Positions 1 through 9,821 of a stretch of DNA of 15,341 bases are shown piece after piece. This DNA is from JAICND01 sp035281425 (GTDB lineage: Bacteria > Actinomycetota > Acidimicrobiia > Spongiisociales > ZC4RG35). The notes below the pieces were generated by a model, which was not told the origin of the DNA, did no database searches, and saw nothing but the letters and a program-made list of their open reading frames with translations. Numbering within the stretch: position 1 is the first letter of the stretch; the number at the start of each line of letters is the position of its first letter. The stretch covers positions 1 through 15,341 of the forward strand of contig DATEDX010000103.1 of NCBI GenBank assembly GCA_035281425.1, written 5' to 3'. A program made the position numbers and the translations under genes.

Positions 1-15
1 AGTGATGGGGAGTTC

Positions 16-1230
16 TTAACCGTTGGCCGTCAGCCGCTCGACGATCAGATCCCACAGGCGCCTGGCCACCTCTGCCTTCGGCATCAACTCCCAAGGGCTG
101 AGATCGCCTTCCGGGGTAATGATGGTGACCCGGTTGGTGTCGACTCCGAACCCGGCGCCTTCCTCGGTGATGTCGTTGGCGACCAGAAGATCAACTCCCT
201 TGCCGCGAGCCTTTTCCACCGCTCGGGTGAGGTCGCCCGCCTCGGCGGCAAACCCAACAAGAAAAGGACGGGGAGAGCGGCGAGCTACCGAGGCGAGGAT
301 GTCAGGGGTGGGTTCCAGGGTGATGTCGGGGGGTCCGTCACCCCGGGCCAGTTTGGTGGTGGAGGCATCGGCCGGACGAAAGTCGGCCACCGCCGCCGCC
401 ATCACCGCGATATCCGCCTCTACCGCCCCCACCGCTTCCGCCATTTGCTGGGCCGACTCGACCGGGACCACCTTGACCCTGGGGTCGGCGGCCAGGTCGG
501 AGGTGGTGACCAGCGTCACCTCTGCGCCTCGGCGGGCAGCCTCGGTCGCCAGGGCGTGTCCCATCTTGCCGGAGGACCGGTTGCCTATGTAGCGAACGGG
601 GTCGATTGCCTCCCTGGTGCCACCAGCGGTGACCAGCACCCGGCGGCCCCGCAAATCGGAGGGGAAGGCGGCTACCGCTGCCTCGAGGATCTGCTCCGGT
701 TCCGCCATGCGCCCGACGCCGGTGTCACCCCCGGCCAGGGGGCCGCTCTCCGGACCGACTATCTGATGGCCGTCGGCCAGGAGTTGACGAAGATTCCGCT
801 GGGTGGCGGGGTGCTCCCACATTTCGGTGTGCATGGCGGGGGCGATGAGGACCGGTGCTCGAGTGGCGAGGACCGAGGTAGAGACGGCTTCCTCGGATAG
901 TCCTGCTGCCATCCGAGCCATGGTGGCGGCGGTCGCGGGCGCCACGATGACCAATTCGGCCCAGCGCCCCAGTTCGGTATGGGGGCTGACTAGGTCGGCT
1001 TCGAAGAGGTCCCTAAGCACCGGTTGATTGGTGATGGAGGCAAAGGTGGTGGCGCCGATGAAATTGGTGGCTTCCTCGGTCATCACCACCCGGACCGAGG
1101 CACCTTCCTCGATCAATAGCCGGCACAGGACCGCCGCTTTGTATGCCGCCACTCCCCCGGTGACGGCCACCAGGATCCGGCGGCCGGTGAGGAGGGGCAC
1201 GGGAGCTTCGTCAGTCTTCGGAGCGTTCAA
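16..1230 (-). CDS. coaBC: Bifunctional phosphopantothenoylcysteine synthetase/decarboxylase
   Basis: A 404-residue CoaBC (Dfp), making 4'-phosphopantetheine for coenzyme A. The N-terminal flavin decarboxylase (about 16-190) has VTGGVAAYK, the catalytic His84 in SPHTELGRWA, VAPAT, and PAMHTEMW (131-138). The C-terminal CoaB synthetase (about 194-404) has LVTAGGTREAIDPVRYIGN, RSSGKMG, MAAAVADFRP, the conserved lysine in TTKLARGD, and LVGFAAE. Compared with the classical CoaC motifs, Asn is replaced in PxMNxxMW (His134) and in PASANT (PATAAT, Ala102), and the Cys of ACGD is Gly167 (AGGD). This is probably an actinobacterial variant. The TTG at 1230 overlaps rpoZ by 20 bases; a GTG at 1200 is an alternative start. 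The stop is TAA at 16-18, just inside the window edge. Confidence 0.95.
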   Translation of the reverse strand: MNAPKTDEAPVPLLTGRRILVAVTGGVAAYKAAVLCRLLIEEGASVRVVMTEEATNFIGATTFASITNQPVLRDLFEADLVSPHTELGRWAELVIVAPATAATMARMAAGLSEEAVSTSVLATRAPVLIAPAMHTEMWEHPATQRNLRQLLADGHQIVGPESGPLAGGDTGVGRMAEPEQILEAAVAAFPSDLRGRRVLVTAGGTREAIDPVRYIGNRSSGKMGHALATEAARRGAEVTLVTTSDLAADPRVKVVPVESAQQMAEAVGAVEADIAVMAAAVADFRPADASTTKLARGDGPPDITLEPTPDILASVARRSPRPFLVGFAAEAGDLTRAVEKARGKGVDLLVANDITEEGAGFGVDTNRVTIITPEGDLSPWELMPKAEVARRLWDLIVERLTANG

Positions 1231-1432
1231 CCGCTACTTTCCCCTGGGCGATCTCCTCCATGGCGATCGTAAGGGGCTTGCGGGAGAGGGTGTTGACCTG
1301 GGGGGGAACGAACTCCCCCATCCCGGCTCCCAACTGGGAGTAGTAAGCGTTGATCTGACGGGCCCGGCGGGCGGCCACCACCACGGTGGCGAAACGGTTC
1401 CCTACGTTTTCGATGACTTCTTCGATCTTCAT
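1211..1432 (-). CDS. rpoZ: RNA polymerase omega subunit
   Basis: A 73-residue omega subunit, which binds the beta-prime C-terminus and helps assemble RNA polymerase. MKIEEVIENVGNRF is followed by the conserved VVAARRARQIN (18-28) and YYSQLGAG, the actinobacterial form, then LTIAMEEIAQGKV (54-66) near the C-terminus. It is shorter than the mycobacterial omega, which has an N-terminal extension, but the conserved core is complete. The ATG at 1432 lies 33 bases after gmk. No clear Shine-Dalgarno is seen; the gap holds only a small CGCGG/CCGCG inverted repeat with no U-run. The end overlaps coaBC by 20 bases. Confidence 0.95.
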   Translation of the reverse strand: MKIEEVIENVGNRFATVVVAARRARQINAYYSQLGAGMGEFVPPQVNTLSRKPLTIAMEEIAQGKVAVERSED

Positions 1433-1465
1433 TTCGTTCGCTTAGACGCGGAGTCGACCGCGAGT

Positions 1466-2119
1466 TTACTGCAGGGGAAGCTCTCCGCCGCCCGTGTCAC
1501 CTCCGAGCCCTTCCGGCTCCCGGCTTCCGGCTTCCGTCTCCTTAGGGCAGTCCATCTCCATCAGCTCCAAGACTTCCCCAACACAGGTCTCTAGCTCGTC
1601 ATTGACGACGACATGGTCGAAGAGTCCGGGGGCCTGCTCCAACTCGCGGCGGGCGATGGCCAGCCGTCGGGCGATGTCCGCCTCATTGGTGTCACCTCGC
1701 CGGCGAAGCCTCCGTTCCAATTCGTCGAAGGTGGGGGGCACCACAAAGAACATCAGCGCGGGTACCGGACCCGCGCTGATCTGGAAGGCGCCCTGCACCT
1801 CGATTTCAAGCAGCACGTCTTCCCCCCGGCCAAGATGTTCCTCGACTGGGCGCAGTGGCGTTCCGTAGCGGCGGCCGTTGTATTCAGCCCATTCGAGCAG
1901 TTCGCCGGCTTCGATCAAGGAGGCGAACTCGGCGGGATCCACAAACCAGTAGTGAACCCCATGAACCTCTCCGGGGCGAGGGTCGCGGGTGGTGGCGGAG
2001 ACCGAGAAATACACCGGACGCCGCTCACGGACTCCGGCCACCACTGAAGATTTCCCAGCTCCCGACGGCCCCGAGATGACGAATAGACAGCCGGGGCGGG
2101 TACCGGGATGAGAGCTCAG
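1466..2119 (-). CDS. gmk: Guanylate kinase, with inferred CTG start and C-terminal tail
   Basis: Guanylate kinase converts GMP (and dGMP) to the diphosphate with ATP. Starting at CTG 2119 gives 217 residues with P-loop GPSGAGKS (17-24), the GMP-binding SVSATTRDPRPGE (39-51), GVHYWFV, LLEWAEYNGRRYGT (74-87), and LEIEVQGA followed by RRGDT. A start at the first GTG (2044) would delete the P-loop, so it cannot be right. No ATG, GTG or TTG exists in this frame from 2044 back to at least 2218, whereas CTG 2119 overlaps the mihF stop as CTGA, matching the NTGA junctions elsewhere here. The last 27 residues, after LELMEMD, lie beyond the usual end of the family; residues 193-203 are encoded by a heptamer repeat tract. 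The enzyme should be functional. Confidence 0.92.
   Translation of the reverse strand: MSSHPGTRPGCLFVISGPSGAGKSSVVAGVRERRPVYFSVSATTRDPRPGEVHGVHYWFVDPAEFASLIEAGELLEWAEYNGRRYGTPLRPVEEHLGRGEDVLLEIEVQGAFQISAGPVPALMFFVVPPTFDELERRLRRRGDTNEADIARRLAIARRELEQAPGLFDHVVVNDELETCVGEVLELMEMDCPKETEAGSREPEGLGGDTGGGELPLQ
1510..1541 (-). repeat. Degenerate 7-base tandem repeat inside the gmk coding tail
   Basis: Plus-strand units are CTTCCGG, CTCCCGG, CTTCCGG, CTTCCGT (1510-1537) plus a partial CTCC. The pattern parallels the carB-pyrD tract. Because seven is not a multiple of three, each unit shifts the codon phase; the tract encodes residues 193-203 of gmk (KETEAGSREPE). Confidence 0.85.
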
Positions 2120-2424
2120 TTGAGTTCGGCCAGCAGCGCCTGGCGCTGGCGTTCCCCCAAGCCCCGGAGTCGGCGGTTGGATGCAATTTCCAGCGACTCC
2201 ATCAAGCGCTTGGCTTTGATCTTGCCCAGTCCTGGCATCGATTCCAGCACCGCTTCGACTTTGAGGCCTCCAATGAGGTCTTCACCCGAGCGACTGAGGA
2301 CCTCGGCCAAGCTCATCGACCCGGTCTTGAGCAGTTGCTTGACCTCGGCCCGGACCCGGCGGGCTTCGGCGGCTTTGGCCAGGGCGGCCGCTCTTTGTTC
2401 TGGGGTCTGTTCAGGTAGGGGCAT
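2116..2424 (-). CDS. mihF: Actinobacterial-type integration host factor (nucleoid-associated protein)
   Basis: A 102-residue basic DNA-binding protein of the mIHF/sIHF family, which is confined to actinobacteria and unrelated in fold to E. coli IHF. It helps organise DNA and, in phage L5, integration. Recognisable parts are the N-terminal helix TPEQRAAALAKAAEARRVRAEVK (8-30), the helix-two-turn-helix type segment around ESMPGLGKIKAKRLM (61-75), and the basic C-terminal RRLRGLGERQRQALL (84-98). The ATG at 2424 is chosen for its strong AAGGAGGT nine bases upstream. The neighbours gmk, rpoZ and coaBC are the classical partners of mihF in Streptomyces and Mycobacterium. The stop overlaps the inferred CTG start of gmk (CTGA). 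Confidence 0.95.
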   Translation of the reverse strand: MPLPEQTPEQRAAALAKAAEARRVRAEVKQLLKTGSMSLAEVLSRSGEDLIGGLKVEAVLESMPGLGKIKAKRLMESLEIASNRRLRGLGERQRQALLAELN

Positions 2425-3646
2425 TGGCAATTACCTCCTTCTGGCGGTCAGCGGCGACGGTCACCGCCACCAGCAGCAAGGCAAAGGTAGTCGCCAGGTT
2501 GGCCAGCCAGTGGTAACCCGCGGTTTCCTTGACCAGACCCGAGCCGAGGGCGGCCAGGGCGCTGATGGCGGTCACCACCAAGTCGCCGGTTCCTTGGGCG
2601 GCCACTCTGACCTGGGACTCCACCGCCGCCGTCAGCAGCGAGGACCCGGCGATGAAACAGAAGCTGTAACCCAAGCCGAGCAGCAACAAGCCTCCGAAGA
2701 TCAGGCTTGGCTGGTATCCGGCCACCACCGCCATCACGGTCCCGCTCGCCAAGATCACTCCCCCGGCCATGATCACCCGGTTGGACCCGAAGCGGTCCGC
2801 CCATTTCCCCACCAGCGGGGAGAGCCCGAACATGCCCAGTACGTGGATGGCGATGACCGGCCCGGCCAGGCCGGCATGTCCATGGTCCTTGAGGTGAAGC
2901 GGCGTCATGACCATTACCGCCACCATGGTGGCCTGGCTGACGATCATGGCCCCGGTGGCGAGCCGAGCCCTTCGATTGCACCACAGCAAGCTGAGGTTGG
3001 CCCTCAACCCGCTCCCACTGCCGCCGGTTTGGACCAAGAGCCCTCCACTGACTTGGAGCGGATCGGGCCGTAGCCACCACATCACCGCCACCGCCGCCAG
3101 GGCGAAGAACGCCGCACCCAACGAAAGGGCCCCGCCGTAGGCACCGAACCCGGCCAAGTGGGCGTTAGCGGCTTCACCCAGAAAAGGTCCCGCCACCGCT
3201 CCGATGGTGCCTACCCAGACCACGGCGGCGATGGCCTGGCTGCGCCGGTCGGGCTCGGCGAGATCGGCGGCGGCATACCGGGTCTGGAGGATGGCTGCTT
3301 GACCTGCTCCAAAAGCCACCATGCCTGCCAACAACAGAGCGAACGAAACCATCCGGCCCGAAACCAGCGTGGCCACCCCCCCAATGGTGCCGACGACGAA
3401 GCCGAAAAACAGTCCGCTCCGCCGGCCGTGGCGGGCCGAACGTCGGGCCAGGACCGGTGAGAAGGCGGCTGCCGACAAGGTGAGCACCGCGGCCGGAAGG
3501 CCCGCCCACGATTCACTTCCCAGTAGGTCCTCTCCCAAGAGCACGATGTAGGCGATGGCCGTAGCCAGCGCAGCAAAACCGAAAGCCTGGGCGACCATCA
3601 GGGTCCCTAGAAATCGTCGCTGTAAGCGGACCCGGTCGTAGGTCAT
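2411..3646 (-). CDS. Major facilitator superfamily transporter, substrate unknown
   Basis: A 411-residue hydrophobic protein with about twelve membrane segments, roughly at 12-36, 48-66, 77-95, 99-120, 137-157, 167-191, then 229-250, 258-280, 291-309, 313-335, 345-365 and 368-390. A charged cytoplasmic loop lies near 192-228. Signature-like loops follow the second and eighth segments (LARRSARHGRRSG near 67-78 and GKWADRFGSNR near 280-290), as in MFS proteins. The ATG at 3646 overlaps the pyrF stop (ATGA) and has GAGG seven bases upstream. The end overlaps mihF by 14 bases. It is thus embedded in a pyrimidine/housekeeping operon, but sequence alone does not give a substrate; drug or nucleobase export would be speculation. 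Confidence 0.88.
   Translation of the reverse strand: MTYDRVRLQRRFLGTLMVAQAFGFAALATAIAYIVLLGEDLLGSESWAGLPAAVLTLSAAAFSPVLARRSARHGRRSGLFFGFVVGTIGGVATLVSGRMVSFALLLAGMVAFGAGQAAILQTRYAAADLAEPDRRSQAIAAVVWVGTIGAVAGPFLGEAANAHLAGFGAYGGALSLGAAFFALAAVAVMWWLRPDPLQVSGGLLVQTGGSGSGLRANLSLLWCNRRARLATGAMIVSQATMVAVMVMTPLHLKDHGHAGLAGPVIAIHVLGMFGLSPLVGKWADRFGSNRVIMAGGVILASGTVMAVVAGYQPSLIFGGLLLLGLGYSFCFIAGSSLLTAAVESQVRVAAQGTGDLVVTAISALAALGSGLVKETAGYHWLANLATTFALLLVAVTVAADRQKEVIANAPT
2433..2440 (-). promoter_or_regulatory. Ribosome binding site of mihF
   Basis: The transcript reads AAGGAGGT, an almost perfect anti-16S match, inside the last codons of the transporter gene. Spacing to the ATG at 2424 is nine bases and to the TTG at 2430 only three, which favours the ATG. 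It is among the strongest sites I checked in the window, fitting an abundant nucleoid protein. Confidence 0.8.
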
Positions 3647-4344
3647 GCGAGGTCCTCTTCCAGGGCGGCGATCGCTGCCACTGGGTCGGGGGACTTGGTG
3701 ATCGGGCGGCCCACCACCAGGTAATCGGCCCCCCACTTAAGGGCCTCGGCGGCGCTAGCCACCCGGCTTTGGTCGTCGGTGGTCTCATCTTGGCGCCGGA
3801 TCCCGGGAGTTACCCGCAGCAGTTGGGGAGCGGTCTGGCCAACGTCGCCCAGTTCGCGGGGTGCGCAAACCACACCCTCCACACCGGACCGGGCCGCCAG
3901 CTTCGCCAGACGGGTCACCTGCCGGGCCAGTGAGCCGCTCACCCCGATCGAAGCCAGGGTCTCGCTTCGGAGACTGGTGAGGACGGTGATACCGAGAACG
4001 CCGGCCGGGTTTCCGGCTGCCCCCTCACCGAGCCCTTCCACCGCCGCCCGCATCATCTCCTCTCCACCACTGGCGTGCACGCTAACCCAGCGCGCCCCCC
4101 ATCCCCCGAGACGTTGGGCGGCCCGCCCCACCGTGTTGGGGATGTCGTGAAGCTTGGCGTCTGCAAAGACCGGCAGTCCGAGTTCACGAACTGCGCCAAT
4201 CACCCCCGGGCCGGGCCCGGTGATCAATTCCAGCCCGACCTTGAAGCCCGCCACATGGTGACGAAGCTTCTGGGCGATTAGCAGCGCCTCCTCGGCGCTG
4301 GGGAGATCAAGGGCGAGGAGGAGGCGGTCGGACAGCATGGTCAC
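3643..4344 (-). CDS. pyrF: Orotidine 5'-phosphate decarboxylase
   Basis: A 233-residue cytoplasmic TIM-barrel enzyme that decarboxylates OMP to UMP, the last step of the pathway. LLLALDLPSAEEA at the N-terminus, the catalytic DAKLHDIPNTV (Asp62, Lys64, Asp67), VSVHASGG, LRVTPGIR and the phosphate-binding VVGRPIT motif are all present. Length and motifs fit the standard bacterial type 1 family rather than the longer mycobacterial type. The GTG at 4344 overlaps the pyrD stop (GTGA); an ATG at 4338 is a possible alternative. The stop overlaps the start of the transporter gene as ATGA. No pyrE accompanies it. Confidence 0.96.
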   Translation of the reverse strand: MTMLSDRLLLALDLPSAEEALLIAQKLRHHVAGFKVGLELITGPGPGVIGAVRELGLPVFADAKLHDIPNTVGRAAQRLGGWGARWVSVHASGGEEMMRAAVEGLGEGAAGNPAGVLGITVLTSLRSETLASIGVSGSLARQVTRLAKLAARSGVEGVVCAPRELGDVGQTAPQLLRVTPGIRRQDETTDDQSRVASAAEALKWGADYLVVGRPITKSPDPVAAIAALEEDLA

Positions 4345-5255
4345 GACAGCTTCAATCCACCGATCAGGTCGGCGAGCCGCTCCAACCTTTGGCGGTGGAG
4401 AATGGAAATGAGCTCCCTCGCTATCCGCTTCCCTACCTTGGGCTCGGCGAAGTGAGCGGTGCCGATGGCGACGGCGCTAGCCCCGGCGAGCAGATATTCG
4501 ACCACGTCGGCTCCGCTGGAGATCCCCCCACACCCCACCAGCGGTGCGGTCGGGAATGCCTGATGGACCTCGACGACACAGCGAAGAGCGACCGGTTTGA
4601 GAGGGGGACCGGAATATCCGGCAATGGGATGATTGACGAGGGGCCGCCGGCTCTCGATGTCGATGGCGGCTCCCCAGAGCGTGTTGGTGAGGACGAGGAA
4701 GTCGGCTCCGGCGGCTAACACGGCACCGGCTACCGCCGCGATGTCCAAAGCGTTGGGGGAAAGTTTGGCCCCCAAGGGGAGGGAGGTGCTGTGGCGGACC
4801 GAAGCGACCACCTCTGCCGAGGCCTCCGGGTCGAGTGCGAACATGTGCCCGTCGAGATTGGGACAGGAGAGGTTGATCTCGACCGCAGCCACCCCCGCTC
4901 CCTCCTGAGCCTTGGCCACCCGGGTGAATTCATCCGGGGTGGTACCCACGGCTGAACCCCACACCGGGACGGGAAGACCGGCCAAATGCGGCTCGGTCTC
5001 CGCCAGCCAGCGATCGATGCCTGGGTTCTGGATGCCGATGGCGTTGAGCATCCCCGCTCCCACCGGGGCCAGGCGGGGTGGGGGGCGTCCCTCCCAAGGC
5101 TCGGGACTGACGCTTTTCGCCACCGCCGCCCCATAAACCGAGAGGTCGGCTACCCCGGCGAAGTCGACCACCGAGCCGACCGTTCCTGAGGCGGCAATCA
5201 GCGGACTACGCAAAAGTAAAGGCCCGACCTGGGTAGTGAGGTCTGGCTCACTCAT
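4341..5255 (-). CDS. pyrD: Dihydroorotate dehydrogenase, class 1B type catalytic subunit
   Basis: A 304-residue FMN-binding TIM-barrel enzyme oxidising dihydroorotate to orotate. Cys131 in VEINLSCPN is the active-site base of class 1 enzymes; class 2 enzymes have Ser there. MLNAIGIQNPGID, AKLSPN, VLTNTLWG, AGYSGPPLKPVALR, VGCGGI and the final AIGTAHF agree with the 1B (PyrDB) subgroup, normally cytoplasmic. That subgroup usually works with PyrK, an FAD/2Fe-2S subunit passing electrons to NAD, yet no pyrK is in this window. The ATG at 5255 has GGAGGG about eight bases upstream. The stop overlaps pyrF as GTGA. Streptomyces has, as I recall, a class 2 enzyme at this operon position, so the PyrD type may differ between lineages. 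Confidence 0.93.
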   Translation of the reverse strand: MSEPDLTTQVGPLLLRSPLIAASGTVGSVVDFAGVADLSVYGAAVAKSVSPEPWEGRPPPRLAPVGAGMLNAIGIQNPGIDRWLAETEPHLAGLPVPVWGSAVGTTPDEFTRVAKAQEGAGVAAVEINLSCPNLDGHMFALDPEASAEVVASVRHSTSLPLGAKLSPNALDIAAVAGAVLAAGADFLVLTNTLWGAAIDIESRRPLVNHPIAGYSGPPLKPVALRCVVEVHQAFPTAPLVGCGGISSGADVVEYLLAGASAVAIGTAHFAEPKVGKRIARELISILHRQRLERLADLIGGLKLS

Positions 5256-5296
5256 CCGGAGCCCTCCGTATCGACGGCCAACCCCGCCCTCTTCGA

Positions 5297-5327
5297 CTTC
5301 CGTCTCCCGACTTCCGTCTTCCGTCTT

Positions 5328-5331
<4 letters not shown>
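5297..5331 (-). repeat. Degenerate 7-base tandem repeat, carB-pyrD gap
   Basis: Plus-strand units are CTTCCGT, CTCCCGA, CTTCCGT, CTTCCGT (5297-5324), then a decayed CTTTCAT. On the transcript the unit is AGACGGA-like and purine-rich. The tract begins at the carB stop codon, which lies in the decayed unit, and fills about half of the 72-base gap. The rest of the gap contains the pyrD ribosome binding site (GGAGGG about eight bases before ATG). The unit pattern (second copy with CTCCCG) is the same as in the gmk tail. Confidence 0.87.
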
Positions 5332-8567
<3,236 letters not shown>

Positions 8568-8621
8568 GGTGAGGAACCTCGGCCAGAGAGCGGACCTGGA
8601 ACTGGTGCGACTTGGGAGCGA

Positions 8622-8656
8622 AGACGTGAGACGTGAGAACTGAGACGTGAGAGGAG
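8622..8656 (+). repeat. Degenerate 7-base tandem repeat, carA-carB gap
   Basis: On the plus strand there are four units AGACGTG, AGACGTG, AGAACTG, AGACGTG (8622-8649) and a decayed fifth AGAGGAG. The unit resembles the AGACGGA and AGCCGGA units seen in the carB-pyrD gap and the gmk tail, but here the purine-rich strand is the plus strand, opposite to those two. It fills about a third of the 102-base gap (8568-8669). The rest of the gap shows no promoter, terminator or small gene that I can support. Confidence 0.85.
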
Positions 8657-8669
8657 GGATGGTGCGCGG

Positions 8670-9821
8670 TCATCTTGCAAGGCCCATTAGGGACATGAAC
8701 TCGTCGAAGAGTCCCACGGCGTCTTTGGGTCCGGGAGCTGCTTCCGGGTGATACTGCACCCCGAAGGCGGGAACGTCCCGGCAGGCCAGGCCCTCGAGAG
8801 TGCCGTCATTGAGGTTCTGGTGGGTGGCGGTCACCGACCCAAACTTGGTATCGACCGAAGCCGGGAGCAGATCCGGACTGACCAGACCTGTTCGGGGGGG
8901 TGCCGCCTGGCCACTCAGCGACCAAAGGTCCACAGCGAAGCCGTGGTTCTGACTGGTGATTGTCACTTGTCCGTTGTCCAGACGGCGCACCGGGTGGTTG
9001 CCACCGTGATGGCCAAAGGGAAGCTTGAAGGTCCGAGCCCCGAGGGCCAGCCCCAAGACCTGATGGCCCAAACAGATCCCAAAGACCGGCACCTTGCCCA
9101 GCAGCTCCTGAACGGCGCTGATGGTCGCCCGGAGAGGTTCGGGGTCACCCGGCCCATTGGAGAGGAAGACTCCTTGGGGTCTCCGGGCCAGGATCTCCTT
9201 GGCGCTGCTAGTGGCCGGAACCACCTCGACCTCACATCCTCTCCCGGAGAGATGCAGAAGGATGTCCCGCTTGATGCCTAGATCGATGGCCACTACCCGG
9301 GCACGTCTCTCACCCCGAGCAGGAACCAGGTAAGACTCTCTGGTGCTGACGGTGGTGGCCAGGTCCTGGCCTTCCATACGGGGGGCACTGGCCGCCATCT
9401 CCGCCAGTTCCAATTCGCTGGTCCCCACCCCGAGGGCGACCGGCATGGCCCCCCGGCTGCGGATATGGCGGGTAAGCCGCCGGGTGTCGACATCCGCCAG
9501 GGCCACCAGCCGTTGTTGGTTCAGATAGGCAGCGAGGGAGCCTTCTGCCCGCCAGTTCGACTCTCGGGCAGAGAGTGCCCGCACCACCAACCCAGCGGGC
9601 ATGGCGCGATCGGCTTGCTCGTCCTGGCTCGTCACCCCGTAATTGCCGATGTGGGGAGCGGTCATCACCACCACCTGCCCGGCATAGGAAGGGTCGGTGA
9701 TCACTTCCTGGTAGCCGGTCATAGCGGTGTTGAATACGAGTTCTCCGACCGCGATGCCTTCAGCTCCTACGGCCCGACCGGTGAAGGTGGCTCCATCGGC
9801 GGTTACCAGCAGACCGGTCAT
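8670..9821 (-). CDS. carA: Carbamoyl phosphate synthase, glutamine amidotransferase subunit
   Basis: A 383-residue small subunit that hydrolyses glutamine and passes ammonia to CarB. The N-terminal CarA-specific domain (about 1-150, starting TGLLVTADGATFTGR, with FNTAMTGYQE) is followed by a class I glutaminase domain. In the latter FLSNGPGDP (219-227), the nucleophile Cys250 in FGICLGHQ, and His358 and Glu360 in QYHPEA form the triad. The ATG at 9821 overlaps the pyrC stop (ATGA). The frame is open upstream to an alternative codon at 9998, but that 59-residue extension lies inside pyrC and resembles nothing. A 102-base gap holding a heptamer repeat tract separates it from carB. Confidence 0.96.
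   Translation of the reverse strand: MTGLLVTADGATFTGRAVGAEGIAVGELVFNTAMTGYQEVITDPSYAGQVVVMTAPHIGNYGVTSQDEQADRAMPAGLVVRALSARESNWRAEGSLAAYLNQQRLVALADVDTRRLTRHIRSRGAMPVALGVGTSELELAEMAASAPRMEGQDLATTVSTRESYLVPARGERRARVVAIDLGIKRDILLHLSGRGCEVEVVPATSSAKEILARRPQGVFLSNGPGDPEPLRATISAVQELLGKVPVFGICLGHQVLGLALGARTFKLPFGHHGGNHPVRRLDNGQVTITSQNHGFAVDLWSLSGQAAPPRTGLVSPDLLPASVDTKFGSVTATHQNLNDGTLEGLACRDVPAFGVQYHPEAAPGPKDAVGLFDEFMSLMGLAR

Noticed and set aside
1442..1465. Inverted repeat CGCGG/CCGCG between gmk and rpoZ as a terminator
   Set aside because: The stem is only five pairs and no run of U follows; the spacing is too short to separate transcription units.
2108..3073. Plus-strand open frame (321 codons) opposite the transporter and mihF
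   Set aside because: The translation is low-complexity, rich in His, Gln and Gly, and mirrors the coding strand. No domain or ribosome binding site supports it.
3647..3736. N-terminal extension of the transporter by 30 residues
   Set aside because: It overlaps the end of pyrF, is Gly/Pro/Arg-rich, and the ATG at 3646 has both a ribosome site and an ATGA overlap.
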